Shown here: in pieces, positions 1-13,224 of the stretch
Layout: the number at the start of each line of letters is the position of its first letter
Position numbering within the stretch: position 1 is the stretch's first letter
DNA from: Chrysophaeum taylorii
Taxonomy: Eukaryota; Sar; Pelagophyceae; Pelagomonadales; Pelagomonadaceae
Length of the DNA: 64,000 bases
Assembly: GCA_029834535.1 (NCBI GenBank)
Contig: JAQMWT010000148.1
Coordinates: 1-64,000, forward strand
Direction: 5' to 3'
Position numbers and translations under genes: made by a program
The notes under the pieces: model-generated
What the model saw: the letters and a program-made list of their open reading frames with translations, nothing else
The model's database searches: none
Told to the model about the DNA's origin: nothing

Positions 1-3000
1 GGACACACCTGGACCTCTACTCCATGTTGGAAGAGAGCTTTCAGACTGTATCTAATTCATAGTCCTGAATAAGTAATTATTGCGGAAGGGTGAGGAAGGA
101 AAGAGGAAAAGCGTATTGCGGAGAGAGAAAACTCTCTAGTGGAATAGGTGTGAAAGGAGTGAGATGTTCCAGTGTCGTACACATAATAGTGTAGCTCTCT
201 GAAGGTCACCATGCTTAACTGGCACGTTGATTTGTTTGGTTCTGTACATGAATCCACTTTTTATAAGGCGTATTGTACATATCGCACACGCACATTATAG
301 AACCAATCTTTCCTATGTGTCGCATTTGTTTGTCAATCCTCCGACCTATCTTCACAGTTATGTACACACATCCCCCCAAAAGTCAAGTCCACCACAAGAT
401 CACGATCATGTCAAAGTCCAAGCCCGTCTCTACAACGGATATTATTAAACAGAGCAGGCCCTAGTCGATAAATTGACTGATGGCCTACGCTTCCAAGATA
501 ATTTTGTTAAGGTAAGTTTGCAGTTGGAAATGCGTCGTAGGCACATGACGTTCTCTAACGCGGACGCGTTGTTCGCGTTCGACTCGTACGAGGCGCTCAC
601 AAGAAATGTTCCCGATTATAATGTCATCCTCGATGATGCTATCGAAGACATTTTCGCTCGCTGGAAGGCTCAACAAGTTCGAGCACTTCATCTTCCAGAT
701 GAAGATGAACTGCCAGAGCATCTCAAGACTTGGTACATAAATAATACTCAGCGCCTAACCACCGATGAACGCAACGAGCTTGAGCGCATATATTTCCGAG
801 AGTCTTATATCTTGTCCGTCCCGAATTAAGTGCGGACGTAAAACGTGCCCTAAATCGTTTAGATGCTCAATTCCCTAAATCAATAGTGTACGATTCGTCT
901 CTAACCAATATAGCGTTCTCAGGTCTCTCTAGAGCCGACTGGTGCAAGTACTCAGAAACATATGCAAGCTTCCTCTACACGTTCTTTAATCAAGAGTCGA
1001 TTAACAAGCCCCCCCCCTTGCCATTAGGGCACAATTTAAACAACTCTATGCACTAAGTGCGCACCCAAACAAGACGAGAGCGATTATGCTTTTATCTTAT
1101 TTTTATTATGAAACCTGTCCTGCGCGGACGTCTCCGAACTAAAGTCGCAATTCAACCACATGACGCTCACTGTTATAACTGGTACGCTCATGTGTTTGTT
1201 GAACAATTGCTTGCTTTTCAGACTCAGGCTAATCAACTTAACAAGGAAGAAGCAAAGATTCAATTTAGCGACTCCATCATCACACTTCAAGCACATGAGG
1301 AGATCTGGCTATATGCCAACCCTCCGACCACGAGCGATATTTGCAATCCCTTATGGAGTGGAGTAAAATACGAGACACGTTCTAATAGCGACTCCACTCG
1401 GGATCCTGCTTTGCTAAAACTGGTGGATCCAAATGACGTGCGCCCGTTGCTGGAGTTCCTGTTAAAGATTTATAACGAAGCAATGTTTACAACTAATCGC
1501 CGTTTGATAAACCAGCTTCTTGGATCCCTTATGTTCCGGGAACTACTTCATCGAAACCTCCAAAGGTATTACTAATGTATACCATACAGGAACCGCACGC
1601 ACGACACTCTAAATAGCACATATTCTTTGCTGGCTACAGTTGCGGGTCAATCTGGCTTCAATGCTCGTAAATTGTGCAATGCTAAAGATAAACCTTCGAC
1701 AATCTCGCCTAGAGACACGTCATACTATCGTCCTCCATCAAATTACAATGTTAAAGGCTCTAGCTACGACCGGCCCGTTTACTCACAGACTACAAACCGT
1801 AGCACGCGCTCCAATATGTCTCTGATGGATAGGGCCAATTTCCAGGTCGAGCGACTTCGCCATTTTTTTGGTAAATTATAGGACGCGAATCCTAATCCTT
1901 CCACCGATTTAAAGAATGTACAGGAAGAGATGAAGACTCTCTTAAATACTCTGTCGACTACTGCTTCCCAGGCTTCCACACAGACTCTTGAGCCTGAAGA
2001 AGCAACACAAGTACAGCTTTATCTGTCACGTGTCGAGTCCAAGTCAAACGCCATATCCAATTTTCTCGAGTCCGATACATCAGCTCATGTCTCAGAAGAA
2101 AAGGCTGAAGTAAATATATCTGCTCCTACAGTGTCCCCCAGTGATGCGGAGCAGAGGGGGCCGCTGAAACGGGGAAAATGTTTGTTTTATACCTTTCTTT
2201 CTATAAAAGACGAAGAAATTGATGATATCCCGCAAAACCGTTACTGCAATCATGTAAATGCTAAAGCTCAAAGTGCCATTGTCCGCCGTCAAACTCTGGA
2301 AGCTCCCCCTAAATCTGATGAGCCTCAGAATAACTCTCAACACGATGGAGAGCAAGATGATTTTACTGAACCTCGTAGGTTTCTTCCAGAGCCAAATAAC
2401 GCCTTCACCTTGGTTGTTACACCCTCCGAGCAAACGCAGACTTTTCTAACGCAGTATGCTTTCGGCCAAAGCTCCACTCATGCACGCTACGCCACTATTC
2501 TCAACTTGTATAATGAATGTAACCTACCCATTATGACAACACCGGGTTATGCCGATACATGCGCTTCTCGACACGTCATCAATTTCCGGCAGTAGGCGGA
2601 TTCCTTGCATATTGTTAAATTGCCAGAAGCACTGTCTCCCGCAATCCAAACCGCTACTGACACTCAAAGTATCACTCATGCAATGATCATACGGACAGTC
2701 ATCCCCGCTCTACCGAAGTATCCCGACGTTGGCTACGTCAAACTCGACATCGCCCTGTTTCTTCCTAAGCAAAACCAACACAACGACCCTGACTTGCATA
2801 TCATAAGCATGGCGCAATGGGGTGAAGATAAGCTAGGCATACATCTTTTCGGGATTGAGTTTAAGGGCCAGTCCAATATCACCAGTAAAATCGACGATAA
2901 TGTTAAAACTCCTTTGTTCAGATTGGAAAACCTTCTTCCCACGCTTCCCATTTATTCGCTGCAGCAAGCTACGGCGCGAAAGATGGAACTTCGCTCTTTG

Positions 3001-3157
3001 CAGTTTAAGCTATGCTCTTTCAATGAGCAACGTGAAATGCCAGGACTTTACCCCAAGCTGCTCGAACGTGCAATTTACGTTCCCTGGCTGAAATCCATCC
3101 TGGAATCCATGTACTCACAGCTTCCCTATATTCGCAAGCACCACTCGCCCCCTGTAT

Positions 3158-3256
3158 AACTAACTAACTAACTAACTTCGGACCTCTCCGGGCATGGCAG
3201 CCAGGCTGGGCCGGCAGTAGCCGGTCCAGGATCACAGAGCAAAAATCACACAGTTG
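3158..3256 (-). repeat. Short LINE/SINE 3' tail insertion with 13-bp target duplication
   Basis: A roughly 99-bp insertion begins on the plus strand with the tetranucleotide tail (AACT)n and continues with a diverged copy of the sequence seen at 3959-4344 and 13826-14220. It is flanked by a perfect 13-bp direct repeat, TCGCCCCCTGTAT, at 3145-3157 and 3257-3269. A tandem-repeat tail plus a target-site duplication is the mark of target-primed reverse transcription, so this is a strongly 5'-truncated non-LTR copy on the minus strand, inserted into the copia fossil. Confidence 0.85.
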
Positions 3257-3958
3257 TCGCCCCCTGTATGACGCAGACTTAATCCCAACTTGCTGTATAC
3301 TGCAACATCCACCTCTAATTCTCGTGCACCCTCGGTGACTCTGCTTTGCTCCGGCTTGTCTACTCCTGCATTCTCAAGGCCTGTGCTACCAATGACTTGC
3401 GAATCAACATTATTGTCAAAGTTCTTGTTGAGAGCGATGAAAATCTTACGCACATGCTTCGAAGAAGACTTGGCAAATCTGCTCAAGTGTCCCCTTCTCT
3501 TCCAAAGTCCCTTATGTATTTGCACCGCGCATCTGATAATGAACGGACCAAATACTACTCGGACTTTGTGGAATTGACGTTCCCGTGCACCAACCGAAAC
3601 GTAATCAACGGGAGAGCCATCTCGACTTTCGAGCGAGATATGGACGATTCCTTATTTCCAAGCGCGTTAAGTGTGCTTGAACTCTTAAAACCCCTTGTCC
3701 TCCTTATGGAGATGACACCAACGCATGGGGTATCCTTCGAAGATCATATTAGGGTTGCTAATCTACTCTTCTCTACGATGCACTATACGGTGGACATATG
3801 TGATCTTTTTCCTTGTTACTTATGTGGCGATTTTCAAGCTCGGGAAAGATGGATCCTCGTTGCCCGCAACTATAACTCTGGCCCGCTTGATCTGTTTTCC
3901 TGGCCTAATAAAAGGGTCACCTCCTTTCTTGATATTGCGGATAACAGCAATGCTATAA

Positions 3959-4344
3959 AACTAACTAACTAATTTCAGACCTCTCCCGAGCATGGGAGCC
4001 AGGCCGGACAGGCAGGAGCCGATCCGGAATCACAGAGGAAAATCACGCAGTTGGGGCAGAGGCGAGGGACGAGGACTCGTTGATGACGGACCGCCACTGC
4101 GCGCGGTCTTGTGCGAAGTCGTGCAAAAGCGTCGCGGGCCGCAAACGTGTTGGTCCACGAACAATCGACCTGTCCGTCGCGTTCTGCCCAACCGAGCGAA
4201 CCCCATCCCAGCGCGGACTTTCCGGGTGCTAACCGGCCAGCCCGGGAGGCGAGCAGGCACCGTCTCACTCCGGGACGGCCGGGGCCGCCGCAGGGAGCAA
4301 GCGTGTTAGGCGCCGTCCTCCATCGCAACCAACGGTTAGCGATC
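3959..4344 (-). mobile_element. SINE-like element with LINE 3' end, copy 1
   Basis: A 386-bp insertion is flanked by the 12-bp direct repeat GCAATGCTATAA (3947-3958 and 4345-4356). Read on the minus strand, the 3' part encodes the end of a LINE reading frame (DRAQWRSVINESS, then a stop) and finishes in a (TTAG)n tail. A near-identical copy at 13826-14220 starts at almost the same 5' point, so this looks like a defined short non-autonomous element rather than random truncation. The last ~140 bp match the LINE remnant at 36612-37255, which points to that LINE family as the source of the machinery (inference). Confidence 0.85.
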
Positions 4345-5064
4345 GCAATGCTATAAGTCGAAAACTTTATGTCGATGAACCATAGACACAAGTTTTTCCT
4401 GGTGCTCCTCACGTCTCCAATCATAAAACATTCGGCGCCTTCAGTCGCACAGGGTCCGTTCGTCCGACTGTAGCAGAGATCGAAACACTAACTATGCTCT
4501 TTCTCCGGCTACATTCCCAAAAGACGACAGAACACTCATCTCAAGATGATATAAATGACATCGCCCATTTTCGCTTAGGATTCTTAACGAATTCAAGGCA
4601 ACTCCCACCTTGTATGACATCACCTATTGAACTCAAAGCGTTCGTCATCTTGTATAACACTATGGAACGCCTGTTCCCTAACTCAACCACTTTACCCGTG
4701 TCCTTTCGTACTACAACACTCGAAACTAACCAACCCTCACATAGGTTTTTTTAATAAATCCCCAAGTTCTCCCATCATTTACATCACAGGTGAAAGACAC
4801 ACCGGCGGCGACATCACCGTCACCAACCCTTCTTCTAATTACCAAGCCCACATCAACCCCTTTGGCGAGACCTATGTTCTCCAATCGCATGAGAGTGGAG
4901 TCGATAAAACGGCTGTGCTTGACTCTGCGATTGGCTTCCTATGGCTCTGTCAAGCTTATCACCATGGTACTGAACTGCGGGGCACACGTCGCCTAATGCA
5001 GACCCTTGTGTCTCACACCTCTCCTGTGCTTCAAGTTTCTCTCATCTTCTACTCAAAGTCCAAC

Positions 5065-5249
5065 TAGAGATAGAAAATTCCATTTAGGGTTAGGACCCCC
5101 CCCCTTAACCTCACACTCACACCTACAACCCCAAAATCGCTGTGTCGTACACCGTGCTGCTCTTTGTGTCGTTAGAGGACAGGACGAAAGGCAGCACTAC
5201 CACTGCCACCATTCTCTACCAGAGGCACAGTGATTTTTACTGTTCTCTA
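5065..5249 (+). repeat. Left terminal direct repeat of the 8.3-kb element
   Basis: A 185-bp repeat with TAGAGA/TCTCTA ends, containing a run of nine C near its start. It is paired with 13225-13411 and preceded by the target duplication CCAAC. Confidence 0.9.
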
Positions 5250-8141
5250 GGTTTGGACCCAGTCCGGTACTGGTAGAGAAACGTCCTCCGAAAGACATCG
5301 ATCTCGATCGACGTCTCGGACAAAGGCTCAGGATTTCCAGGCAAGAGCAATCTCCTGAAGTTTCTGAAAGTTTTAAGACCGTAGTCAAGTTTCATCGCTT
5401 GCTATTGGTGAAAAGGTGTGAAAAAGTGTGAAAGGCAACCAACAACGCGCAAAACGCAACCCGAAAACGATGGCGACTCACGACACACAAGTCCCGAGTC
5501 TGGAAGTACCAACGCAATTCGCTAAAAAAACAAGCTCTCTGGCACCAGCTCAAAGCTAATTTCCTTGATCAACTCGCCGCTGATCGCAAGCTGCCTTAAG
5601 AGCCAAACACGCTGCCGAAAGAGCTGCGCTCGCCGAAAAATTCGCTGCCGCAATCGAAGCTCAAGACGAGCAACTCGATCAAGACGTGCAACTCGATCAA
5701 GACGAGCAACTTGAACAAGCTCCCCAACCAGCTGTTCATACGGCAACTCCCCTCAAGCACAAGCAAACTTCTCACGAAGTCGCGACCCAACACCCGATCA
5801 TCTCGATGGTCACCCCCCTTCATGCCGACAACCCCACCGGATATCAAACACCCCTCGGCAAAGTCTCAGACCCCACTGCCTTCCCTCCGGACCCAGGCGT
5901 AGCCAAGGTTACTCCACAACCTGGCAAACCCCACATTCACGAGGACACTCCACCTTGTTCAAATATCGCACCAGCATGTTGAACACACCACCACCAATAA
6001 ACTTACTCCCTTCACTCCACCAACCCCACCGGAGCCCCCACCTCCTTCACTGGAGCCTAACTCCCCACTAACTCCCCACTATCGGCGACTCCCGCTACAC
6101 CACCAATCCAAGTTCCCCAACATCCTCGTCAACCCCCTCGCCGCACCACTCATCTCCTTGATGATCATGCCATATACGGCCATGACGGCCCCGGTACCTT
6201 CATCCCGACCAAGCCCCCACCGCGGCTCAAGCTCCTGCCGCCCCACTGTCGGATTCCCTTGTCCGATATCCATCATCTTCCCAAGTCGCTCTCCTCAAGA
6301 CTTCTCTCCATCCACAAGACCATACCTACGGCCACGACGGCCCCCGGCACTTCCATTCTACCACCAGCCCTTCCGCGGCTCAAGTTCTCCTGCCGCCCAA
6401 CCATCAGACCCTCCTGACACCTTCATCACCTTTCAAAGTCGCTGTTCCCCCGATTTGCCCCTCCACCCGCGTGACTATGCATTCCACGATACGACCATGT
6501 CCTCCCGTCCCCACTCAAGCAACACCACCCCCACCTTTCTCCAAGTTCCAATGCACCTCCGTCTGCGCTCCAACGCGAGTTGGCCACCGACTAAGCTGCA
6601 TTCCGCACCCAAGCCGCTGCTGGCCGCAACCAAGGCCATGCTCATTCATCAGGAGATGACGCTTTGTCCTCCACAGCCAACAACTCATCATCACCGACCG
6701 TCACCGACGCCGCCCTGGCTATCGCCACTGCCCAGCTCGCCATCCAAGCCGGACGGACGAAACTGGTCTCCACCCACCACCCACAATCAATGAAGGGGAA
6801 AAACCCCCATCTCAACCCACCTACCCAAAGCCCACAACCCCAAAACTCCAGACTCAGGCACTCGAAACTGACCACGCTGGAGCCAGGTGGAAACATCCGC
6901 ATCTCCCACCTTGAAAACCAACGCCGCCTCAAACCAACTCATTTCTCACCTCCTTTGGATGCCAAGCCCTACCCCCCAGATGCTGCATCGCATCTTTTAC
7001 CTCCTTCCCCTCCACACCAATCAACCCCCTCACCCCCTTCCGAACCAACTCCAATTTGCCTCTCCCCGATTCTCTCCGATATCATCACCACCTCCACTGG
7101 ATGGCCCCGGGACCTGGTTCTTCCTGTCACCACCACACTCCGTCTCTCTCTGTTCTCAACCCCCCGCCCATCTCTGGCCCCTCCTCCTTCTTACTCCCTC
7201 ACGCTTATGCGCCTCTTTGGCCCCCGCAACCCCTTGCACCCGCTCGCCTATGCATCTACCTGGTTCATTCCAAACTTAACCACTATCCCCTCGTCCCGAA
7301 TTGCGATGGCGTGCTTAACATTCAACACCGGCCGACCGTCCCCTACCTCCACGCACGATTAACTCCCCACCAACACGTGCCAACGTCCCTCAATAATCCA
7401 AGCCAACCAACATACAGAATCGACAAGAACCGAATTACGTAAAAAGACAGCTCTTCCCTGATGGTCCTTGCTCAACATCCCATCTGCCAAGACAGCAAAG
7501 GGCATCTTCTCTCCTCGGGCACCGGCCAGGAAGCAATCTTGTCGAAGAAACACCAAGCCACCTCGGTCCCCCAACTTTCGACGAGGCAAAGAAAACAAGA
7601 CCACCTGTGATGCACCGAGTATTAGGCCTACAGCGACATGGCAACCACACCCAAGAAAGAACCTAAGGCTCCCGCCGTATTCCATGCCCCGGCACAAGAG
7701 CCCGCAGACCACTGAACAACATCCTCGATTCATCCCCCTAGTATGATGGCATGACATAGACGGAAAGAAAGAAAGACCCCCTTCACTAGTCTCGAAGATG
7801 GTCTCCCCCGACCATTCCGATCAGCCGCCTGATCCAGCACCACAATGACCCCGCAATGCCGAAGATCCACACTAAGGACACAAGAACCCGTCAACGGTCC
7901 CACGTCATACCTACTCGCACTAAGGCACTCACCGCACCTGCGGGTAATCGCTCAGATTCACAAGGCATTCCCGACTTTTCGATATCTCTCGATCACAGCT
8001 CCAGATCACTTCGAAGCTGGTTCCCCTCGCCGCCTCCCCTCCTCGAGACAGGCGCGCACTGCCGCTCACCGGCGCTTGCTGCTGCACCCACCATCCACCC
8101 TCTCGGTTGGATGCACTGGATGACACTGCTCAGCAGGTTGC

Positions 8142-9650
8142 ATGGCCCATCTGCGACCACCACCATGTAACGATTTGATGGATGTCTTCGCACGAGCACC
8201 AGTCGCAGCACCTGTCACCCGCTCCCCAAACTTTCGGTCAGAGGACGCAATCCTTTCAAACTGCCGATCCTTATGTCTCATGTCTCCACCGCGACCAAGA
8301 CTCTGGAAAGCTCTCCCCATGGCTGCAGTAACAGACACAGATTTCGAGAGTTCTGAACGACCCGATCAGCCGCAAACTATGCACGATTCCATTGCGACTA
8401 CTTCGGTCCTGTATGTCCCCTTGCATAGCTCTCTTCTGGACGCCACACGCTTACTCTACCTCCGGAAAATCGACGTTGCGCTCTCAGGAAACATTCTCCG
8501 CGCACTGTGCACAGACTCGCTTCAACTGAACCACTTCTGTAAGCACTTTCGCATCACTGGAATGCACGACAAACGTTCCACGCCAGCTGCCGGCTCCACC
8601 ACAAACATGCACCCAAGTCACGTACGTTGCTTCCCTCAAAAGCGTCTTATCGTTCAGCACGCCACTCCTCATTTAAGGACGCATGTCAAATGCCCGCACC
8701 TTCGAATGCTCTACACGCCTAAGGGCAACCCTGGTCACTACGGCACTCACTGCTCTGGCCCCAGCATCTCCGCTATTGAGGATGCACCCAGCAGGACTGA
8801 CCCTTACATTGCCCTTGGTTCTACTGCACTCTCCTTCGGCGACCCCTCTTTTCGAATTCCCGCACTGGACCCCAAGCATTTCAGGCCGGATACTCTCCAC
8901 CACGGGATCTCAGCCCACGCGCCCATCTGCCCTACCTTGCAGACAGGTCAGCCGCGAGCCACACTCCTTTTGGCACTGACTTCGGACCACCCGCATCACG
9001 CGCTTTTGCTCTTGGAGCACGACACGCTTTTCGATACTCTCCGCGTCACCGCCTCTAACACCACGAAACTCGTCATTTCCACCGACACTCCGCGCCGCAG
9101 CGTATCTCACGACCTTCAGATCACCAACATAAGTCGCTCGCGCCCGCACCACGTCGCGCACGCCTTACGAGGGCGCATTTCAATTGGTGACCTCACAGGT
9201 CTTTCGATGCATTTTCCGACGTCCGACTTTGAACTTACGAGTTACTTTATGGCAATCCCCAATGCCAAGACGTCTGAAGCTGCGCAATCATGTCTCTGGA
9301 ACTCCAAAGCAACAGAAGCTGCCAGACAAGAAAGCACTCAACTCTCAACAGCTGCTCAACAGCTACTTAAGGTCTCGCACATAGCAACCAGTACTATCTC
9401 GCAGTCTCTATTGGACGACAAGACGAAAAATAAGACCACAACGGCCAGCTACACCAGCCAGCTCATTGATGTAGCAGACGAGACAACGCCAACCAACTGC
9501 ACAGCACGGTTCCAGACTATGCAGACGATGCTCAGGTCCAACGCTCTATTTCTCGACCACGCACACGTTCTGTCACCCGACCTTGCACTGCTACTGGCTC
9601 CTGTCTCATTCATAGCTGATGCACTCCATCCGATGGACCAATCCTTATGA
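8142..9650 (+). CDS. Possible element-borne ORF, Ser/Thr/His/Pro-rich, unknown
   Basis: A 502-codon open frame inside the 8.3-kb LTR element. It is rich in Ser, Thr, Pro, His and Leu, with no domain I recognise, no predicted membrane segment and no polymerase, protease or integrase motif. The surrounding DNA is C-rich and G-poor, which lowers the frequency of TAG and TGA, so the frame may be open by composition alone. It is reported because of its length and because it lies between intact terminal repeats. Confidence 0.3.
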   Translation: MAHLRPPPCNDLMDVFARAPVAAPVTRSPNFRSEDAILSNCRSLCLMSPPRPRLWKALPMAAVTDTDFESSERPDQPQTMHDSIATTSVLYVPLHSSLLDATRLLYLRKIDVALSGNILRALCTDSLQLNHFCKHFRITGMHDKRSTPAAGSTTNMHPSHVRCFPQKRLIVQHATPHLRTHVKCPHLRMLYTPKGNPGHYGTHCSGPSISAIEDAPSRTDPYIALGSTALSFGDPSFRIPALDPKHFRPDTLHHGISAHAPICPTLQTGQPRATLLLALTSDHPHHALLLLEHDTLFDTLRVTASNTTKLVISTDTPRRSVSHDLQITNISRSRPHHVAHALRGRISIGDLTGLSMHFPTSDFELTSYFMAIPNAKTSEAAQSCLWNSKATEAARQESTQLSTAAQQLLKVSHIATSTISQSLLDDKTKNKTTTASYTSQLIDVADETTPTNCTARFQTMQTMLRSNALFLDHAHVLSPDLALLLAPVSFIADALHPMDQSL

Positions 9651-10058
9651 TATGTCCCGCTCGCAGAAGCACCACCACAGGACACAAAGGTACATCATGA
9701 AGACACAGGTAAGCGCACCACAATCATGCGCACAAGCTCATTGCGCCTACCCGATCACGACGAGACGAAGCTACAGCTTTGCTCGACCCCTTCGCCTCTG
9801 GAAGACAAAGGCCGCCTCTCAGCCCCCCAGGCACCTGACCCTTCCCTGTTGCTGCAATCCGCATTAGTACAGACGATCTCGCCTCCCTGCAGGACTGCAG
9901 ATCAGGAACAAGCCAATTTCAGCACTATGCAGAGTTATGCGCACCCGCTGGAATCTTACCAGCACGGCGACCTCAGCCAGTGAGGTCACTGCACCACCTC
10001 GGTCTCCCCTGACACCAGGTAGACGTATCGCTCGTTCGCGACCACCTCAAGTCATCTA

Positions 10059-12815
10059 ATGGACGACTATGATCTCGAGCATGAACTCATTTGTACGCTT
10101 GAGTCATACCCAAGAAGGAATCCTACTTTGGAGTCACCTCAACCACTCCCACAGGAACTTTGGCCACCAGACGCCGCCCATGTGCTCGTGGTTTCTCCAT
10201 TGGTTTCCTCCAAAGCATTTGACTGCAGCAGAGACAAAATGAAACCTCCCCATGCGACAATAACCGCATTATCGTTTGAGACACAAGCATTTACTTCATG
10301 TCATTTGTTTACGCCCATAGTACCGCGACACACGGCAACCAAAATAGAAGTGGACTGCGTTCCACCCTCATCTCTGAGCACTACCCCCGACGTGCTGCTC
10401 CCGGCACTACTAGCCAGTCCCATCACGTCTGATTCAGCTCCCATCGCTTTGTATGACGTCATATGTCATATTCCGATTAAAGCCCAGAGACCGCACAGAC
10501 TACAATGCACTCGCGACGGCACGCTCACCGCCCCTCTCGGTTTAGACTACAGACATTGCGCCACACCCATGGTACACTCGCAGTCAACTGAGACGCACGC
10601 TCGCTTGTCGCACAGTACGATGCCCAAACACCTTTCGATTCATGATACGCAGAACACTGTCGTCTCAGCCACCGCTGAAGCGCCTCCTCCGACCGCCGCC
10701 CGGCTCTGCGCTCGTTTCGCAATCATGGTCATTCGGTCTCACCGGCAATTCCAAGATTTCACCCAGTTCGAATTACGAGGGCGCATTAGTCTCCCACCGA
10801 CGACAAGATTCGTTTTGATTCGTATCAGTCATGCCTCCTATGGCTACTCCGGCTACATCGGAACACAATTCAAGGCACGTACCGAAATCCCTCTTTCTAA
10901 GGACCTCCGTCACACGCCAAGACCTGATGAGTATTCGTCGTTCCTCCCCGCTTCAACGCGACTCCCGACGACCAAATCCCCGACGATTTGTGATGACACA
11001 AAGTTCCGTCATCAATGCAATTCAGAGCCTCCCACGCTCTTCCGTCAATCTCTTGCAGGTCACACCTCTCAAGTTTCAGCATTCCACCCTCGCTCGATTT
11101 TATCGAGCATGCTGCCATATGCAAACGAAGTTCAGTCACGCCAACGCCACACTTCGCCGTTATCGCCAGTCTCGCGCAATAAATGCCCGCCGCCAAATGA
11201 TATCCGCACGCAGAGTCCTCTACTCACCTCTCTTCACGTCCCTCCCAGCACTGTGCTTGACGTTGAAGCTCTGCACCACTATGGTTCGGTTACAACACAA
11301 CTTCACGCGAAATCCTCGTCCAATTCTGATCATGTTTCGCATCTGTCGACATTACTATCAGAATCATGCTTCGGACACAGCTCAGACTGCACTCGCGTAT
11401 TACGCTTCTATGACGCACCCGGTTCGCTCCTCTCCGTTCACACTGCAGGTTCCATCTTGCTGAACTCTGAGCCCAACAGCCGCCATTGCGATTCGCACCC
11501 AGCCGACGCTTTCCGTAGCACCCGCGAGGATAACCCCCAATCTCCACAGGTTGGACACGCGCTCTGCTCTCAGCATTCCACCGAATCTCACTGCCGCACA
11601 CCGCTAGCCCCACCCAGTTGGGTTACGAATCAAATAAAAAAATTAACTGCCTTGACTATTTACTTCTTCATTCCCACACACTCGCTGCTAGCCACAGTCT
11701 CGCACGACTCGTTGCCGGACAGTTCTCGCATTATGGACAGGACCTCACATCATGTCCATTCTTCGGACATCCCCCGTCCACAGATCAATCCTCTCTTGAA
11801 ACATACGCTCCCTACACGTTGTATACTGTACAGCTCTCGCATATCGACAACACCCTTCTGTCGAATGTCCCCCCTTTCCGTCACTGCACGATTCACCAGG
11901 GATGCACCACGCTCCCTCGCGCTTGTACATCAAGGGAAGTTCGATTCTGGTGAAAACGCTTCGTTTGATTCTGATGATGCTTCGTTTGATTCTGATGAAA
12001 ACGACTCCGGACATGAAATGAATGGATCAGTCGATTGTCACAGTTCAGGATTACTTTGCAACATAGAACACGAAAGATGCGACTTTGACCATACCTTCGA
12101 AGTCAACTCACCCCCTGGCACGGACACTATCTTCAAACAGTCCATCGCCTTCAGGCATTCTCTTCTGTCGCCCGACTCTTCTGCATTTTCTGAACAGGGC
12201 ACCGACTCGTCAGCACAGGACACACGCCTGTATCCACCATCATACGCGATACACTCGCAAACCTCAGTCTCCGCCCAATCATCTTTCGATGATAGCCACT
12301 GGCGACTTACACGAGATTACGAACCCAAACCTACAGCAAATTTAGAGTTTTCATATTTATGGCCAATCCCAGACAACTTTATAACGACATCGCCATCGCA
12401 CTACGATTACACCCATATCGTTTTACACGCTCATAGCCTAGCTTCAGCTGTCCCACGCTACACTCAGGACGACAGCTTTGACACGTATGTGGCAGGCAAT
12501 TCTGGTTCTCTCATCTTCCAGAAACAGCACCGCCTTGCTCGCTCTCATTACGACGATTACCTTACCATGTCGAAACCGATTTGGTTTAATGGTCATATCT
12601 CTTCATGGGATCACGCTGGCGCTCCGTCACATCGTCACATCTTTACTAGCAAAACTTTAGTCACGATAGAATCACATCCCTACGACCACTTTCACTATTC
12701 GCCTTTCGATCAACCATTGGTCTGCTGCACAATTCCCGACTGCCTGACCCATGATCCCTCCTGTTATTATTCGTTAGACCACCCGCTCTACTCAGATGCT
12801 TCCCCAGCCACGTAG
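10059..12815 (+). CDS. Possible element-borne 918-aa ORF, low complexity, unknown
   Basis: The longest open frame of the repeat region, 918 codons from an ATG. The product is rich in Ser, Pro, Thr, His and Asp, with a short FDSD repeat (GENASFDSDDASFDSDEND, about residues 635-655) and many scattered Cys. I see no known domain. Overlapping open frames in another phase (10831-11463) show that the base composition itself favours long frames. It could be a structural (gag-like) or accessory protein of the LTR element, or not a gene at all. Confidence 0.35.
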   Translation: MDDYDLEHELICTLESYPRRNPTLESPQPLPQELWPPDAAHVLVVSPLVSSKAFDCSRDKMKPPHATITALSFETQAFTSCHLFTPIVPRHTATKIEVDCVPPSSLSTTPDVLLPALLASPITSDSAPIALYDVICHIPIKAQRPHRLQCTRDGTLTAPLGLDYRHCATPMVHSQSTETHARLSHSTMPKHLSIHDTQNTVVSATAEAPPPTAARLCARFAIMVIRSHRQFQDFTQFELRGRISLPPTTRFVLIRISHASYGYSGYIGTQFKARTEIPLSKDLRHTPRPDEYSSFLPASTRLPTTKSPTICDDTKFRHQCNSEPPTLFRQSLAGHTSQVSAFHPRSILSSMLPYANEVQSRQRHTSPLSPVSRNKCPPPNDIRTQSPLLTSLHVPPSTVLDVEALHHYGSVTTQLHAKSSSNSDHVSHLSTLLSESCFGHSSDCTRVLRFYDAPGSLLSVHTAGSILLNSEPNSRHCDSHPADAFRSTREDNPQSPQVGHALCSQHSTESHCRTPLAPPSWVTNQIKKLTALTIYFFIPTHSLLATVSHDSLPDSSRIMDRTSHHVHSSDIPRPQINPLLKHTLPTRCILYSSRISTTPFCRMSPLSVTARFTRDAPRSLALVHQGKFDSGENASFDSDDASFDSDENDSGHEMNGSVDCHSSGLLCNIEHERCDFDHTFEVNSPPGTDTIFKQSIAFRHSLLSPDSSAFSEQGTDSSAQDTRLYPPSYAIHSQTSVSAQSSFDDSHWRLTRDYEPKPTANLEFSYLWPIPDNFITTSPSHYDYTHIVLHAHSLASAVPRYTQDDSFDTYVAGNSGSLIFQKQHRLARSHYDDYLTMSKPIWFNGHISSWDHAGAPSHRHIFTSKTLVTIESHPYDHFHYSPFDQPLVCCTIPDCLTHDPSCYYSLDHPLYSDASPAT

Positions 12816-13224
12816 GATTTATCCACCGGCACGCACCGTCCCCTATCTCATTAGCCACTGAGCAAGATGATGATCTGATCTCTCGCACAACATTCGCCAT
12901 ACTTCATCGTTAGCCTACCTAGCATCTTCCTCCACTTTTCTTCTTACTCACGCTCGATGCTTTTGCCTTTCTTTGATCATCCACCTCTTCTTGCAATACC
13001 CTTTTTCTTTGCTTCCCATCTCAATCGATTCTACACTCGACTTCACGCTCTTTCTCCTTTCTCACACACACCTACCTGCGTTTCGTTTTCCTCTATCTCT
13101 TTCATGCACTTCGCACACTTTCCTTCAACGCCACCTCGCGACTCGACATCCATTTGTCCTTGGCCAGACATTTGTTTTGTTTGTCCCAGATTTCGCTCAT
13201 CACCGAGTTAAATCTGCGAGGGCG

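Noticed and set aside
6158-7442. Pro-rich frames in the left half of the 8.3-kb element
   Set aside because: Three overlapping frames are open at once over C-rich, G-poor DNA, and none shows a domain; composition explains them.
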